Source: Anaerolineae bacterium (GTDB lineage: Bacteria > Pseudomonadota > Alphaproteobacteria > DSM-16000 > Inquilinaceae). From it: a DNA stretch of 50,042 bases. Below the pieces are notes generated by a model. That model ran no database searches, was not told the origin of the DNA, and saw only the letters and a program-made list of their open reading frames with translations. Made by a program: the position numbers and the translations under genes. The DNA lies in assembly GCA_028285185.1 (NCBI GenBank), contig JANQQD010000336.1, positions 1-50,042 on the forward strand, in the 5' to 3' direction. Below are positions 32,583 to 39,704 of this stretch, piece after piece (within the stretch, counting starts at the first letter, position 1; each line of letters opens with the position of its first letter).

Positions 32583-33391
32583 AGCCCACGCCTCCGCATT
32601 TCGGCCGCGGCGATGCTGTTGAGCGTGCGCTCGACCTCGTCATGGGGCAGGGGCGGGCTACACCGTGTCAGATTCCAGGAATGGCATAGCTCGGCCACCA
32701 TCAAGGCGCAGTCGCCGGGCATATGCCGGAACAGCTTCCCGGCCAGGCTGGCGAGCGTGTGGTTGCGCTGGCCTTCAGGCACGGGGTCGCGTGCGATCTT
32801 GATCCAGTCTTCGCCCTGTCGTCGCTGACGATCCGCACCGTTGAGGTCCATGACGTTGCCGGCCGCCGCCGCGGCCTGCGTGAGCCATTGGGGAGCCTTG
32901 GCCAGGGGTTCCGTGACGCGCCATTCGTAAGGTACGCCACAGACTGTGGAAGGCGGGACCAGCACATAGCCGCCATGACCGCGCACATCCATGCCCGGTG
33001 CCAACTTCTTGGCGCTGTTGCGGATCTCGATTAGGCCGTTGGCGAACCAGTGGTGCGACCCGCCGGACGGGGTCGCCACCTCAATCGTTTCAGGCAGGGG
33101 GCCGAACTTCTCCACCATCCTAGCAAAGCTTTCGAGGCCGCCATCCTTGACGTCGGTGTCCAGCGTCCAATGACGATCACCAGTTCGCACGGCGATGTTG
33201 CAGTTGGGGCTGCCGGTCCACCAGGCCGTAATCTGTGCGGGATCGACGGTGGCGTCCTTCAGCCCATGCTCGCATGCGGGCTTCTTCGGCCACTTGTCGT
33301 CGCCGGGACGGTTGTCCGGGTTGCAGGGAAACACGTGCAGCCCGGCCTGTGCGAGGGCTAGGGCGGCTTGACCGAGGGGGCTAAGCTGCAT
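32579..33391 (-). CDS. Bifunctional primase/polymerase (prim-pol) N-terminal-type protein (270 aa)
   Basis: I place the start at the Met at 33391 (MQLSPLGQAALALAQAGLHV), preceded by GAGGGAGGG; the longer reading to 33490 only copies bases of the upstream gene. The prim-pol fold is shown by FPCNPDNRPGDDKWPKKPAC, the metal-binding HWTLDTDVKDG, SGGSHHWF, and APGMDVRGHGGYVLVPPS. It primes and may extend DNA for element replication together with the adjacent RepA-like ATPase. It overlaps the upstream gene by 11 nt. Confidence 0.9.
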   Translation of the reverse strand: MQLSPLGQAALALAQAGLHVFPCNPDNRPGDDKWPKKPACEHGLKDATVDPAQITAWWTGSPNCNIAVRTGDRHWTLDTDVKDGGLESFARMVEKFGPLPETIEVATPSGGSHHWFANGLIEIRNSAKKLAPGMDVRGHGGYVLVPPSTVCGVPYEWRVTEPLAKAPQWLTQAAAAAGNVMDLNGADRQRRQGEDWIKIARDPVPEGQRNHTLASLAGKLFRHMPGDCALMVAELCHSWNLTRCSPPLPHDEVERTLNSIAAAEMRRRGL

Positions 33392-33659
33392 CGGGCGGCC
33401 CTCCCTCGGTCGGATCGTCAGGCTCTGACCCGCGCGGCGTGAACGCATAGCCGCAATCTCGAGCGAGCGCTCCAGCCCAGCGTTCGGCATCGCCCTGCGT
33501 GTCGAAGGTGGCGACGATGCCCGCGCTGTCGTGGTAGCGGGACCAGTGGTAGACGTGCCATCCGCGGAATTCGGCGTCTACCACCTGAAGTTCAGGCTTC
33601 GGCCGGATCAGTCCGCGCCGAAGCTGCTCGTCATAAAACGAGATGACCGCGCCCATCAC
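33381..33659 (-). CDS. Small hypothetical protein in replication block (92 aa)
   Basis: The product has an N-terminal helix (VISFYDEQLRRGLIRPKP) and an aromatic middle (FRGWHVYHWSRYHDSAG) followed by AERWAGALARDCGYAF. It overlaps the preceding gene by 4 nt (ATGA) and the primase by 11 nt, which supports real translation. No domain recognised; likely accessory to replication. Confidence 0.65.
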   Translation of the reverse strand: MMGAVISFYDEQLRRGLIRPKPELQVVDAEFRGWHVYHWSRYHDSAGIVATFDTQGDAERWAGALARDCGYAFTPRGSEPDDPTEGGPPDAA

Positions 33660-33901
33660 CGGACCTCCTCACAGAGGGGCCCTTCTTGCGGCCACAAGTG
33701 GTCGTGCACGGTCTGCAGGATGCGGAGCTCAGTGGCCCGAAGCCGCTGGCGGCGGTTCAGCCGACCGTTGACCTCTTCGACGAACCTGGCATCCCAGACG
33801 CCCAGGGATTCGGGATCGTGACGAACGCGCGCCAGGATGGCGCCGCACATCTCGCGCTGTGCGTTCAGATCATGAAGGAGGGGACTGGAGTCATTGGGCA
33901 T
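33656..33901 (-). CDS. Small hypothetical protein (81 aa)
   Basis: I choose the Met at 33901 with GGAG 8 nt upstream; a reading from 33925 adds eight residues. The product is helical and basic in the middle (EEVNGRLNRRQRLRATELRI). Its stop overlaps the next gene by 4 nt. The function is unknown; it is part of the early operon. Confidence 0.55.
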   Translation of the reverse strand: MPNDSSPLLHDLNAQREMCGAILARVRHDPESLGVWDARFVEEVNGRLNRRQRLRATELRILQTVHDHLWPQEGPLCEEVR

Positions 33902-34066
33902 TCTCGGCACTCCGTGCATATGCACGCTTGCCTTTGCCCGGTTGCCCGCGTTAAGCTGCGGACCGCGCGCCGACCGGCGTTGCGCTGATTTGCTGCTGAA
34001 CCATCACGAGACCGTGCGGTTGTCCGTGCCAGGGCCGCGCGGTCTTCGTGTTTCTGGGGCATGGGG

Positions 34067-34294
34067 CTAGGCCGCATCGCTGGCCTCGACCCGATGCCGC
34101 TTGAGCCAGGCGAACACGTCCCGCCGGATATAGCGGACGCGCCGGCCGATCTTGATGTAGCGGGGGCCGCCGCCGCGGCAGCGGTAGGCTTCGAGGGTCC
34201 GTTCCGGTGTCCCCGTCACACGGGCGGTTTCCGCCTGATCAATCGCCTCGTCCAGGAAGCCGGGCGGGTACTCCGTTTCTGTATACATCGCCAA
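34067..34294 (-). CDS. AlpA/excisionase-type HTH protein (75 aa)
   Basis: The product is a single winged HTH: AIDQAETARVTGTPERTLEA, then YRCRGGGPRYIKIGRRVRYI and DVFAWLKRHRV. This is the classic AlpA/Xis layout, with a recognition helix followed by a GRRVRY wing. It lies in the integrase operon and probably steers excision or activates the integrase, as AlpA does in P4-like elements. The 141 bp upstream of 34067 on the left holds no supported gene. Confidence 0.85.
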   Translation of the reverse strand: MAMYTETEYPPGFLDEAIDQAETARVTGTPERTLEAYRCRGGGPRYIKIGRRVRYIRRDVFAWLKRHRVEASDAA

Positions 34295-34390
34295 TCTCCG
34301 ACAAGCCGGCTGAGCGCCGTAGTGCCTCAGCGAACATGGTCGAAGATTGAGGGGCGGGCAGGCGTTGCGGCAAGTCGATCCGCTGACGGC

Positions 34391-34990
34391 TTATTTGGTG
34401 CTCTCTCTCCGATACTCCGTCAGTGCGTCGCGGATGGCCGACGGTTTCACGCTGCTGTCAGCTTCCCGGAAGAAGCCGATCAGGAATAGCGCGCCGGGCG
34501 TGATGCCTTCGCCGTTGCTGGCGATATCCCAAGTGAGATCGCCGCCCTTGTGCCGTTCGAAGATGGCCACCAGGTCGCCGATGATCCCGCGCACAGCATG
34601 CTTCTTGGGCTGCCCTGGCTTGGCCTTTGTGATGAGCGACTTCCTGGCGACAGTGGCGCCGAGCGCCAAGCCCGGCATCAGTTCTTCCACCCTGTCTGCG
34701 TGATGAATCGACCCGACTGCCTCAAGTCCGGCGAACAGATCAGCGCGGGTCGTCATATCGAGACCATTGATGGCCTGCTGCATTTCAACGGATAGCTTCG
34801 CGATGCGCCGCAAATCCTTCAGCCGCGCTGAGGGGCGGGGACAGTCGTCGGCACGCCTCTTGTCGAGTGCATACCATCTCGCTGTCGTCACCAACTGATC
34901 GTGCAGCGTCGTCCAGTCGGCATCCGAGAAGTTGGCGAAATGGTCGCCGCGCATGAAGCCGAAGTCATACCCGCGCGCCAGCATCATCAC
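34391..34990 (-). CDS. Hypothetical protein coupled to integrase (199 aa)
   Basis: Its ATG overlaps the integrase stop by 4 nt (ATGA), so it is translated with the integrase. The product is soluble with an aromatic N terminus (YDFGFMRGDHFANFSDADWT) and a basic middle (ITKAKPGQPKKHAVRGII). No motif of a known family is visible. The tight coupling suggests a role in recombination control or establishment. Confidence 0.65.
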   Translation of the reverse strand: MMMLARGYDFGFMRGDHFANFSDADWTTLHDQLVTTARWYALDKRRADDCPRPSARLKDLRRIAKLSVEMQQAINGLDMTTRADLFAGLEAVGSIHHADRVEELMPGLALGATVARKSLITKAKPGQPKKHAVRGIIGDLVAIFERHKGGDLTWDIASNGEGITPGALFLIGFFREADSSVKPSAIRDALTEYRRESTK

Positions 34991-36312
34991 GACCCCTTGA
35001 TGCTGACGACGTCCGCCGTCTTGCCGGTCTCCAGCCCTTCGAACAGCCGCCCCATGCGGTCGGTGGCCGCGCGCAGCGGATCGTCCAGCAAATGCGCATA
35101 TCTCGCCGTCGTGCTCGGCTGCGTGTGCCCGAGCAGCGCGCCGATGATCAGCAGGCTATCGCCGCTGGACGCGAGTGTGGCCGCGAAGGTGTGCCGCAGG
35201 TCATGGATGCGAACGCCGTCGATCTCCGCCGCCTGGCACAACGCGGCCCATGTCTTTTTGATGGTGGTCAGGTGGCCGGTCTTGCCCGTGCCAGGGAAGA
35301 CATAGTCGGTTCCGGCTTCACGGGTGATCGTCTGCAGCAACGCCACGGCCGGCGGCGACAGCGGCGCCCGGTGCTCGGTCTTCTGCTTGGTCGTCGCGCC
35401 CGGCTTCGTCCACACGCCGGCCGTCAGATCGAACTGGCTCCAGGTGGCGGACAGCACTTCGCCGATCCGCGCGCCGGTCAGGATCGCCAGCTTGATCGCG
35501 TTCACGGCCTGCCGGTCTTCGTGCCCTGCCATGGCTTGCGTCAGCCGCCCCAGCTCGGCAGGCGACAGGTACCGTTGCCGGCGGTCTTCCTGATAGCGGC
35601 CGATGCCCTTCACCGGGTTCTCGCTGCAGATGCGCCACTGCAGCACCGCCAGCGAGAACGCCTTCGACAGGGCGGCCAGCAGCCGGTTCGCGCGGTAGCG
35701 CGTGGCCTTCAGCTTGCGATGTAGATCTGCGATATCTGACCGCGTCACGTCGGCCGCGCGCTTGCGCAGCAGCGTCGCCGGGATGATGCCGCCGCCCTTG
35801 GTCACGGTGCCGTCGTCGGCCTTGGGCCGACCCAGCATGCGCCGGATGTCGTTCGCCGGGCCGGGCCGGTTGTGAATATCGACGTGCTCTTCGCAGTAGC
35901 GGTCAAGCATCTGGTCGAGAGAAGGGGCCTCGCTGGCTTCCTTGAGGGCCTGCGCAGGATCATGCCCCAGGCGGGCTTCGCTGAGCCATTTCTCGGCCCT
36001 GTCGCGCGCCTGCTCGACTGTGAAGACGCCGAAGGTGCCGATCGTCGGCTTACGCATCGCGGCGGCCCGGCCCTTGCCGACACGGTACTTGACGATGAAC
36101 ACCTTCTTGCCGTCGGGACTGGCCTTGCTGGCGGGATTGACGCGGACGCCGAAACCCTTCGTCTCCGTGTCCCAGACGATGTACGCCTCTTCCGCCGGCT
36201 TCATGTCCTTAACGGCCTTCTTGGTGAGCTTCTTGACCGAAGGCCCGCGAGTGTCGGTGGTACCGGGTGTGGTACCAGATGGGCGGGCATCGGCCTTCTC
36301 TTGTCTGGCCAT
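34987..36312 (-). CDS. int: Tyrosine recombinase (phage-type integrase)
   Basis: The start is the Met at 36312, with GGGAGA upstream; a reading from 36357 would begin within the repeat cluster. An N-terminal arm-binding domain (VKDMKPAEEAYIVWDTETKG, then FGVRVNP) is followed by a core-binding domain and a complete catalytic domain: Arg282 in TGARIGE, His370 and Arg373 in HDLRHTF, His396 in LLGHTQ, and the nucleophile Tyr405 in TARYAHL. It should catalyse integration at tRNA-Lys. The gene reads away from attR, at the end opposite the intact tRNA. GTGGTACC motifs flank and overlap its 5' end. Confidence 0.95.
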   Translation of the reverse strand: MARQEKADARPSGTTPGTTDTRGPSVKKLTKKAVKDMKPAEEAYIVWDTETKGFGVRVNPASKASPDGKKVFIVKYRVGKGRAAAMRKPTIGTFGVFTVEQARDRAEKWLSEARLGHDPAQALKEASEAPSLDQMLDRYCEEHVDIHNRPGPANDIRRMLGRPKADDGTVTKGGGIIPATLLRKRAADVTRSDIADLHRKLKATRYRANRLLAALSKAFSLAVLQWRICSENPVKGIGRYQEDRRQRYLSPAELGRLTQAMAGHEDRQAVNAIKLAILTGARIGEVLSATWSQFDLTAGVWTKPGATTKQKTEHRAPLSPPAVALLQTITREAGTDYVFPGTGKTGHLTTIKKTWAALCQAAEIDGVRIHDLRHTFAATLASSGDSLLIIGALLGHTQPSTTARYAHLLDDPLRAATDRMGRLFEGLETGKTADVVSIKGS

Positions 36313-36435
36313 GTCAGTGGGTCTCCCGGCGTTCGGAGGGTACCACCGTGGTACCACGCTGGTGCGTATTCCCGAGTAGTTCCACTGACTATGTAGTGCC
36401 TAACCCCCTGAATATGCAAGCCCTGTCGTGGTACC
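36257..36435. repeat. Cluster of GTGGTACC motifs at right end (candidate integrase arm/operator sites)
   Basis: Five copies of GTGGTACC, in one or the other orientation, occur within 180 bp: 36257-36264, 36269-36276, 36339-36346 (inverted), 36348-36357 (full palindrome GTGGTACCAC) and 36428-36435. They lie inside the 5' end of the integrase gene, across its leader, and between it and attR. Two further copies in the element are at 160-167 and 30847-30854. The clustering at both element ends suggests binding by the integrase or a directionality factor. Those over the integrase leader could also autoregulate it. Confidence 0.6.
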
Positions 36436-36462
36436 GAGAACTGGCGCGTAGTGAAGGGCAGA

Positions 36463-36509
36463 GACTTTTAATCAGTAGGTCCTCGGTTCGAGCCCGAGAG
36501 CGGTCACCA
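36463..36509 (+). repeat. Right attachment repeat (attR core)
   Basis: This is a perfect 47-bp copy of the 3' half of tRNA-Lys with no acceptor 5' half, so it is a tRNA remnant rather than a second gene. It lies about 150 bp upstream of the integrase start and marks the element/chromosome junction. Chromosomal sequence resumes after 36509. Confidence 0.95.
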
Positions 36510-36793
36510 CTCTTTAAAACTCGCAGGACCAATGCCTTGTGAGGCGCTTTAGGCGCGCAATCGCGGAACATTGGGGCGGCGCCGAAATCTTCCTCAAGCG
36601 CCAGTAGAGCGGAGACCGTCAATCGGCTTGCGCAAGACCGGCTGTGTCGGGCCATGCTGGTCGATCAGGTTGCTTAAACTCTCTGATGCGTTTCCGTCAC
36701 TGCGACGCCGCGCCGGTTGCGCTCCAACGGCGACCGGGCCATGATTGCATCTATCAAGTGTCTCCAGCGATACGTACTCGGCAAAAAAGAGCA

Positions 36794-38554
36794 ATGGCGG
36801 TACGTAGCAGTACGATACCTAATGTCAGCTATCGGCCGCCGGTGAATTCCTTTACGCGATGGGCTAGGCCGATCCTGATCGGTTGGGCCCTGTTTTGTAT
36901 CCCCGGTGGATTTGCAGTTGACCAACTTTCCCTGTTCTCCGCTGGGATACCCGGCGCTTTTCCCCTATATGTCACGTTGTATTTGATTCGTCTGTATGTA
37001 TTTCTGCCGAATTCAGAGAACTGCAAGTTCAAGGCGGCTTGCTCGATTCTCTTGCTGATTTCTTTCATACCCGTTTGGTTTTTATTGTCTGGCGTATTCA
37101 CTCTGTCCATGACCGTCGCAATGATGGGAATGTCCGAGTTAATTCGCGAAGTGATTGGTCAGAATATGGTTTCAATGATAGTATCTTTGTTGTTATTTTT
37201 TCTCGGAATTCCAATTATAGTTTTCTCTTTTGTCATGATTCTTCTTGAGAGAATTGTTATTGGATCAACGGCAGGCCGTTATCATTTGTACGGTTTCGCA
37301 ATTGGCAGTGTGGTGGCCGTTGTCGCCATGTTGGTGGCAAGCTTGCCGATCGTGTCATTTGTCGTGCTCCTTTTGCTCCCGCTGCCCCATCTGTTCTTTG
37401 TGTGGCGTGGCTGGCTGGGCCGGCGGCCGGAACGCCAGTCACGCTTCAACATTCGACGCGCAGTCGCCGGAACCGTCGCCATCGCCGCAGCCGTCTATCT
37501 GGCTGGGACCTGGAGGCATCTGCCGGAATACGGGACCGCCACCGCACTGGCCTGGCCGTCGGTGATACGCGACGTCGAAACCAGGCCGGAGGTCGATCAG
37601 GCACGCCGATCCGTCTTGGGAGCGCCCGGGGGCCGGGGGGCGCTGCCGATCGGCGACCGCACCTACCTGATACCCGAGGCATTCGACAACAGCCCCTATT
37701 CCAATTGGCGCAATTGGGACGAGACGGCCGGGGCATATCGCAGTTTCGAAGTGACGGTGCCCTATGAGCATTGGGTCGACGGTTTCGATCCGGAGGCCTT
37801 CCATCGATGGCAGGACACTCGGTTTCTTGAACGCGCGACGGTCCATATCCAGGCGCAATCGACGACCCCGCAGCCAGAGGAGCCCGTGATGTGTGTTCGT
37901 CGGCAGGCCTTCGGGCTGCTGCGGTGCTTCCAGCAGGATGACCTGGAGCGGTGGGCGGAAAGCTGGGGCCTCGATGTGGACGCCCTGATGCCTGTCGACC
38001 TTCCGGTCCCGTTGATCATGCCGCTCCTGCGGGGAGTGATCGCCTTGGAGGATCGATCGCTGGTGGACGCCGCCGCGGTTGAGGACAGGTGGGCCATTGA
38101 GAACCAACCGTTTATTGCCGCCTGCGATGACGCGTGGCGTGGCGAAATCGACCCGAATGCGATCAGCTCGCTGCCGGATCGGGCGAACGATTGTCGGGTG
38201 GGCTTCCGGTTGGGCGCTACGCGCGCCAGGGTTCTCTTGTCGATCGACGCGCAGGTGTTGCCGTATTGGCGCGAGATCCGCGCCGGCATCGCGGCCGATC
38301 TCGCGGACTGGGCCGCTGCGGCGGAAGGCGCGGAGAGGATCGATCACGTCGCCGAACGCGTGGCCGCGGCGTTGCGCGAGGAGCGGATGTCCCAGCCGGC
38401 CGACGTGCCGCCATGGTGCCAGATCGACCGGTGGCTGAGCGTCGCCTTCGGTGTCGAGCGGGATGAGGGCGAGATGCTCTCGTTCTCCACACCCATCTGC
38501 CGGTTGCCGGAGTTGCTGGTCGAGGGCCGGTTCCCCTGGTCTAGGCCCCGGTGA
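36794..38554 (+). CDS. Large membrane protein of unknown function, first host gene after attR (586 aa)
   Basis: I place the start at the Met at 36794; upstream in-frame Mets to 36644 give an atypical N terminus. The first half has about six or seven membrane segments (ILIGWALFCIPGGFAV, ACSILLLISFIPVWFLLSGV, MVSMIVSLLLFFLGIPIIVF, VVAVVAMLVASLPIVSFVVL, AVAGTVAIAAAVYLAG). The second half is a soluble domain, probably periplasmic, with Trp-rich motifs (NWRNWDETAG, YEHWVDGFDPEAFHRWQ) and several cysteines. Base composition changes sharply inside the gene, AT-rich before about 37400 and GC-rich after. No family recognised. Confidence 0.7.
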   Translation: MAVRSSTIPNVSYRPPVNSFTRWARPILIGWALFCIPGGFAVDQLSLFSAGIPGAFPLYVTLYLIRLYVFLPNSENCKFKAACSILLLISFIPVWFLLSGVFTLSMTVAMMGMSELIREVIGQNMVSMIVSLLLFFLGIPIIVFSFVMILLERIVIGSTAGRYHLYGFAIGSVVAVVAMLVASLPIVSFVVLLLLPLPHLFFVWRGWLGRRPERQSRFNIRRAVAGTVAIAAAVYLAGTWRHLPEYGTATALAWPSVIRDVETRPEVDQARRSVLGAPGGRGALPIGDRTYLIPEAFDNSPYSNWRNWDETAGAYRSFEVTVPYEHWVDGFDPEAFHRWQDTRFLERATVHIQAQSTTPQPEEPVMCVRRQAFGLLRCFQQDDLERWAESWGLDVDALMPVDLPVPLIMPLLRGVIALEDRSLVDAAAVEDRWAIENQPFIAACDDAWRGEIDPNAISSLPDRANDCRVGFRLGATRARVLLSIDAQVLPYWREIRAGIAADLADWAAAAEGAERIDHVAERVAAALREERMSQPADVPPWCQIDRWLSVAFGVERDEGEMLSFSTPICRLPELLVEGRFPWSRPR

Positions 38555-38771
38555 TCGGCATTCCTTGCCCGCTGGGGCCGGCCCATCGTCCGGGAGTCCA
38601 TCTACCCTTAGTCGCGCGGTGACCGTCCGGTAAGGCGGCCGCGCGCAACCGCGGTCTGAGCTGGGGAGGTTGCCGCGCCGTGCGCCGCAGATGTGAAGCC
38701 GACGGCCGCCACCACCATCCGCCCGGGGCCGCAACCCTCAGAAGGGCGGGCCAGCGCTGCGACCGGCGTCG

Positions 38772-39467
38772 TTACCGACTGATCACGAGGGTCGAGAGGA
38801 GGGCCTGCAACCCGCTGATCGAACTGTCTGGTGAGTCCAGCACCTCGCTGCAGAGGATCTTCCAGAAATGCTCCGCCGTCAGCGCGCCGGCTTCGAACAG
38901 GCGGAAGGCCGGGACAAGGTCGCTCCCGCTGCTTTCAAATGCGACTTCCATGAAGTAATGCGATCGCTCGGCGACGATGATCAGCTGCTGATTGTGAATG
39001 TGGTATGGCAGGCCAAACCGGGCCGGAAACTCTTCAACCGAGCCATCGGTAACGAAGATTTCGGCCATGCTGCGCGCTGCGTGCTCGGACAGCTCAATTC
39101 CATGTGGGGCCGCAATGATCGCGCAACGGGTGTCGACATGGCCCTGCCGTTCGATCGCAAGCCGGCTGTGGGGTTCCCTTGCGTCCACTTCCACCCAGTC
39201 ACTGGGAATGAAAACGGAAAAGAGGCCATCGGGGTCGGAAAACTGCCAGAACGAACCCGCCGCCTGGCGCATGGACCAGGTACGCGGGTCTGTGAGGACC
39301 AGGGTGTCAGACGCCTGCCCATGTCCGATGGGGATTCTCTGTTCGGCTCTCGCGACATTTCCCGTGACGATCGGCGACGCAATCCAGACTGCAGGAAGGA
39401 AGACCAGAACGATCAGAGCCTTTCTCAGTCGTCTCGACCACTGCGTTGCTGCAGCTCGCTGCGTCAT
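38772..39467 (-). CDS. Exported hypothetical protein (231 aa)
   Basis: The N terminus has a signal peptide or anchor (RRLRKALIVLVFLPAVWIAS, then PIVTGNVARA). The mature part has a compact alpha/beta look (SDPDGLFSVFIPSDWVEVDA, HVDTRCAIIAAPHG, RSHYFMEVAFESSG), resembling periplasmic proteins of the PsbP/DUF1795 style, though not closely enough to name. It is a single gene convergent with the large membrane protein. Confidence 0.65.
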   Translation of the reverse strand: MTQRAAATQWSRRLRKALIVLVFLPAVWIASPIVTGNVARAEQRIPIGHGQASDTLVLTDPRTWSMRQAAGSFWQFSDPDGLFSVFIPSDWVEVDAREPHSRLAIERQGHVDTRCAIIAAPHGIELSEHAARSMAEIFVTDGSVEEFPARFGLPYHIHNQQLIIVAERSHYFMEVAFESSGSDLVPAFRLFEAGALTAEHFWKILCSEVLDSPDSSISGLQALLSTLVISR

Positions 39468-39704
39468 CTCACGTCCTCGACCGGTTGGACCACCTGGGTC
39501 ACCAACTATACGCCCCTCTTGCGCGTATGCTGAGCATGTTTAACAACTTTTTAGCGAAGCCAGCTGACCGTATCTGTCGACCACGAGGTTTGGCGGGGAT
39601 GAGCGGTGCAGCGTGCTAGAGCGCGTCTGGCACTACCTGATTGCTGCCGCTGTCCCTTCCTGGGGCCGGCGTTCCACAGCAGCTGGCGCCGATCCCGACA
39701 GCCC

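Larger units (their letters stand above)
53..36509. mobile_element. Integrated phage-like element at tRNA-Lys (possible satellite or head-less prophage)
   Basis: The element is bounded by perfect 47-bp direct repeats of the tRNA-Lys 3' half (53-99 and 36463-36509). It encodes its own tyrosine integrase next to the right repeat, an AlpA/Xis-like protein, a primase and RepA-like ATPase, both terminase subunits, a tail fibre and two very large virion-type proteins. The left 17 kb is cargo on both strands. I find no gene for a major capsid protein, portal, scaffold, head-tail connector or tail tube, and no space for one in the late block. The tRNA repeat plus integrase make the boundaries firm; the element's biological class is inference. 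Confidence 0.93.

Noticed and set aside
33865..34077. Minus-strand ORF of 70 aa between the AlpA-like and 81-aa genes
   Set aside because: Low-complexity Arg/Ala composition and no ribosome binding site; it overlaps a better supported gene.
36389..36655. Minus-strand ORF of 88 aa across attR
   Set aside because: It reads through the tRNA remnant; coding across the att site is unlikely.
37439..38734. Minus-strand ORF of 431 aa
   Set aside because: Shadow of the membrane-protein gene on the plus strand; Arg/Pro-rich and without a ribosome site.
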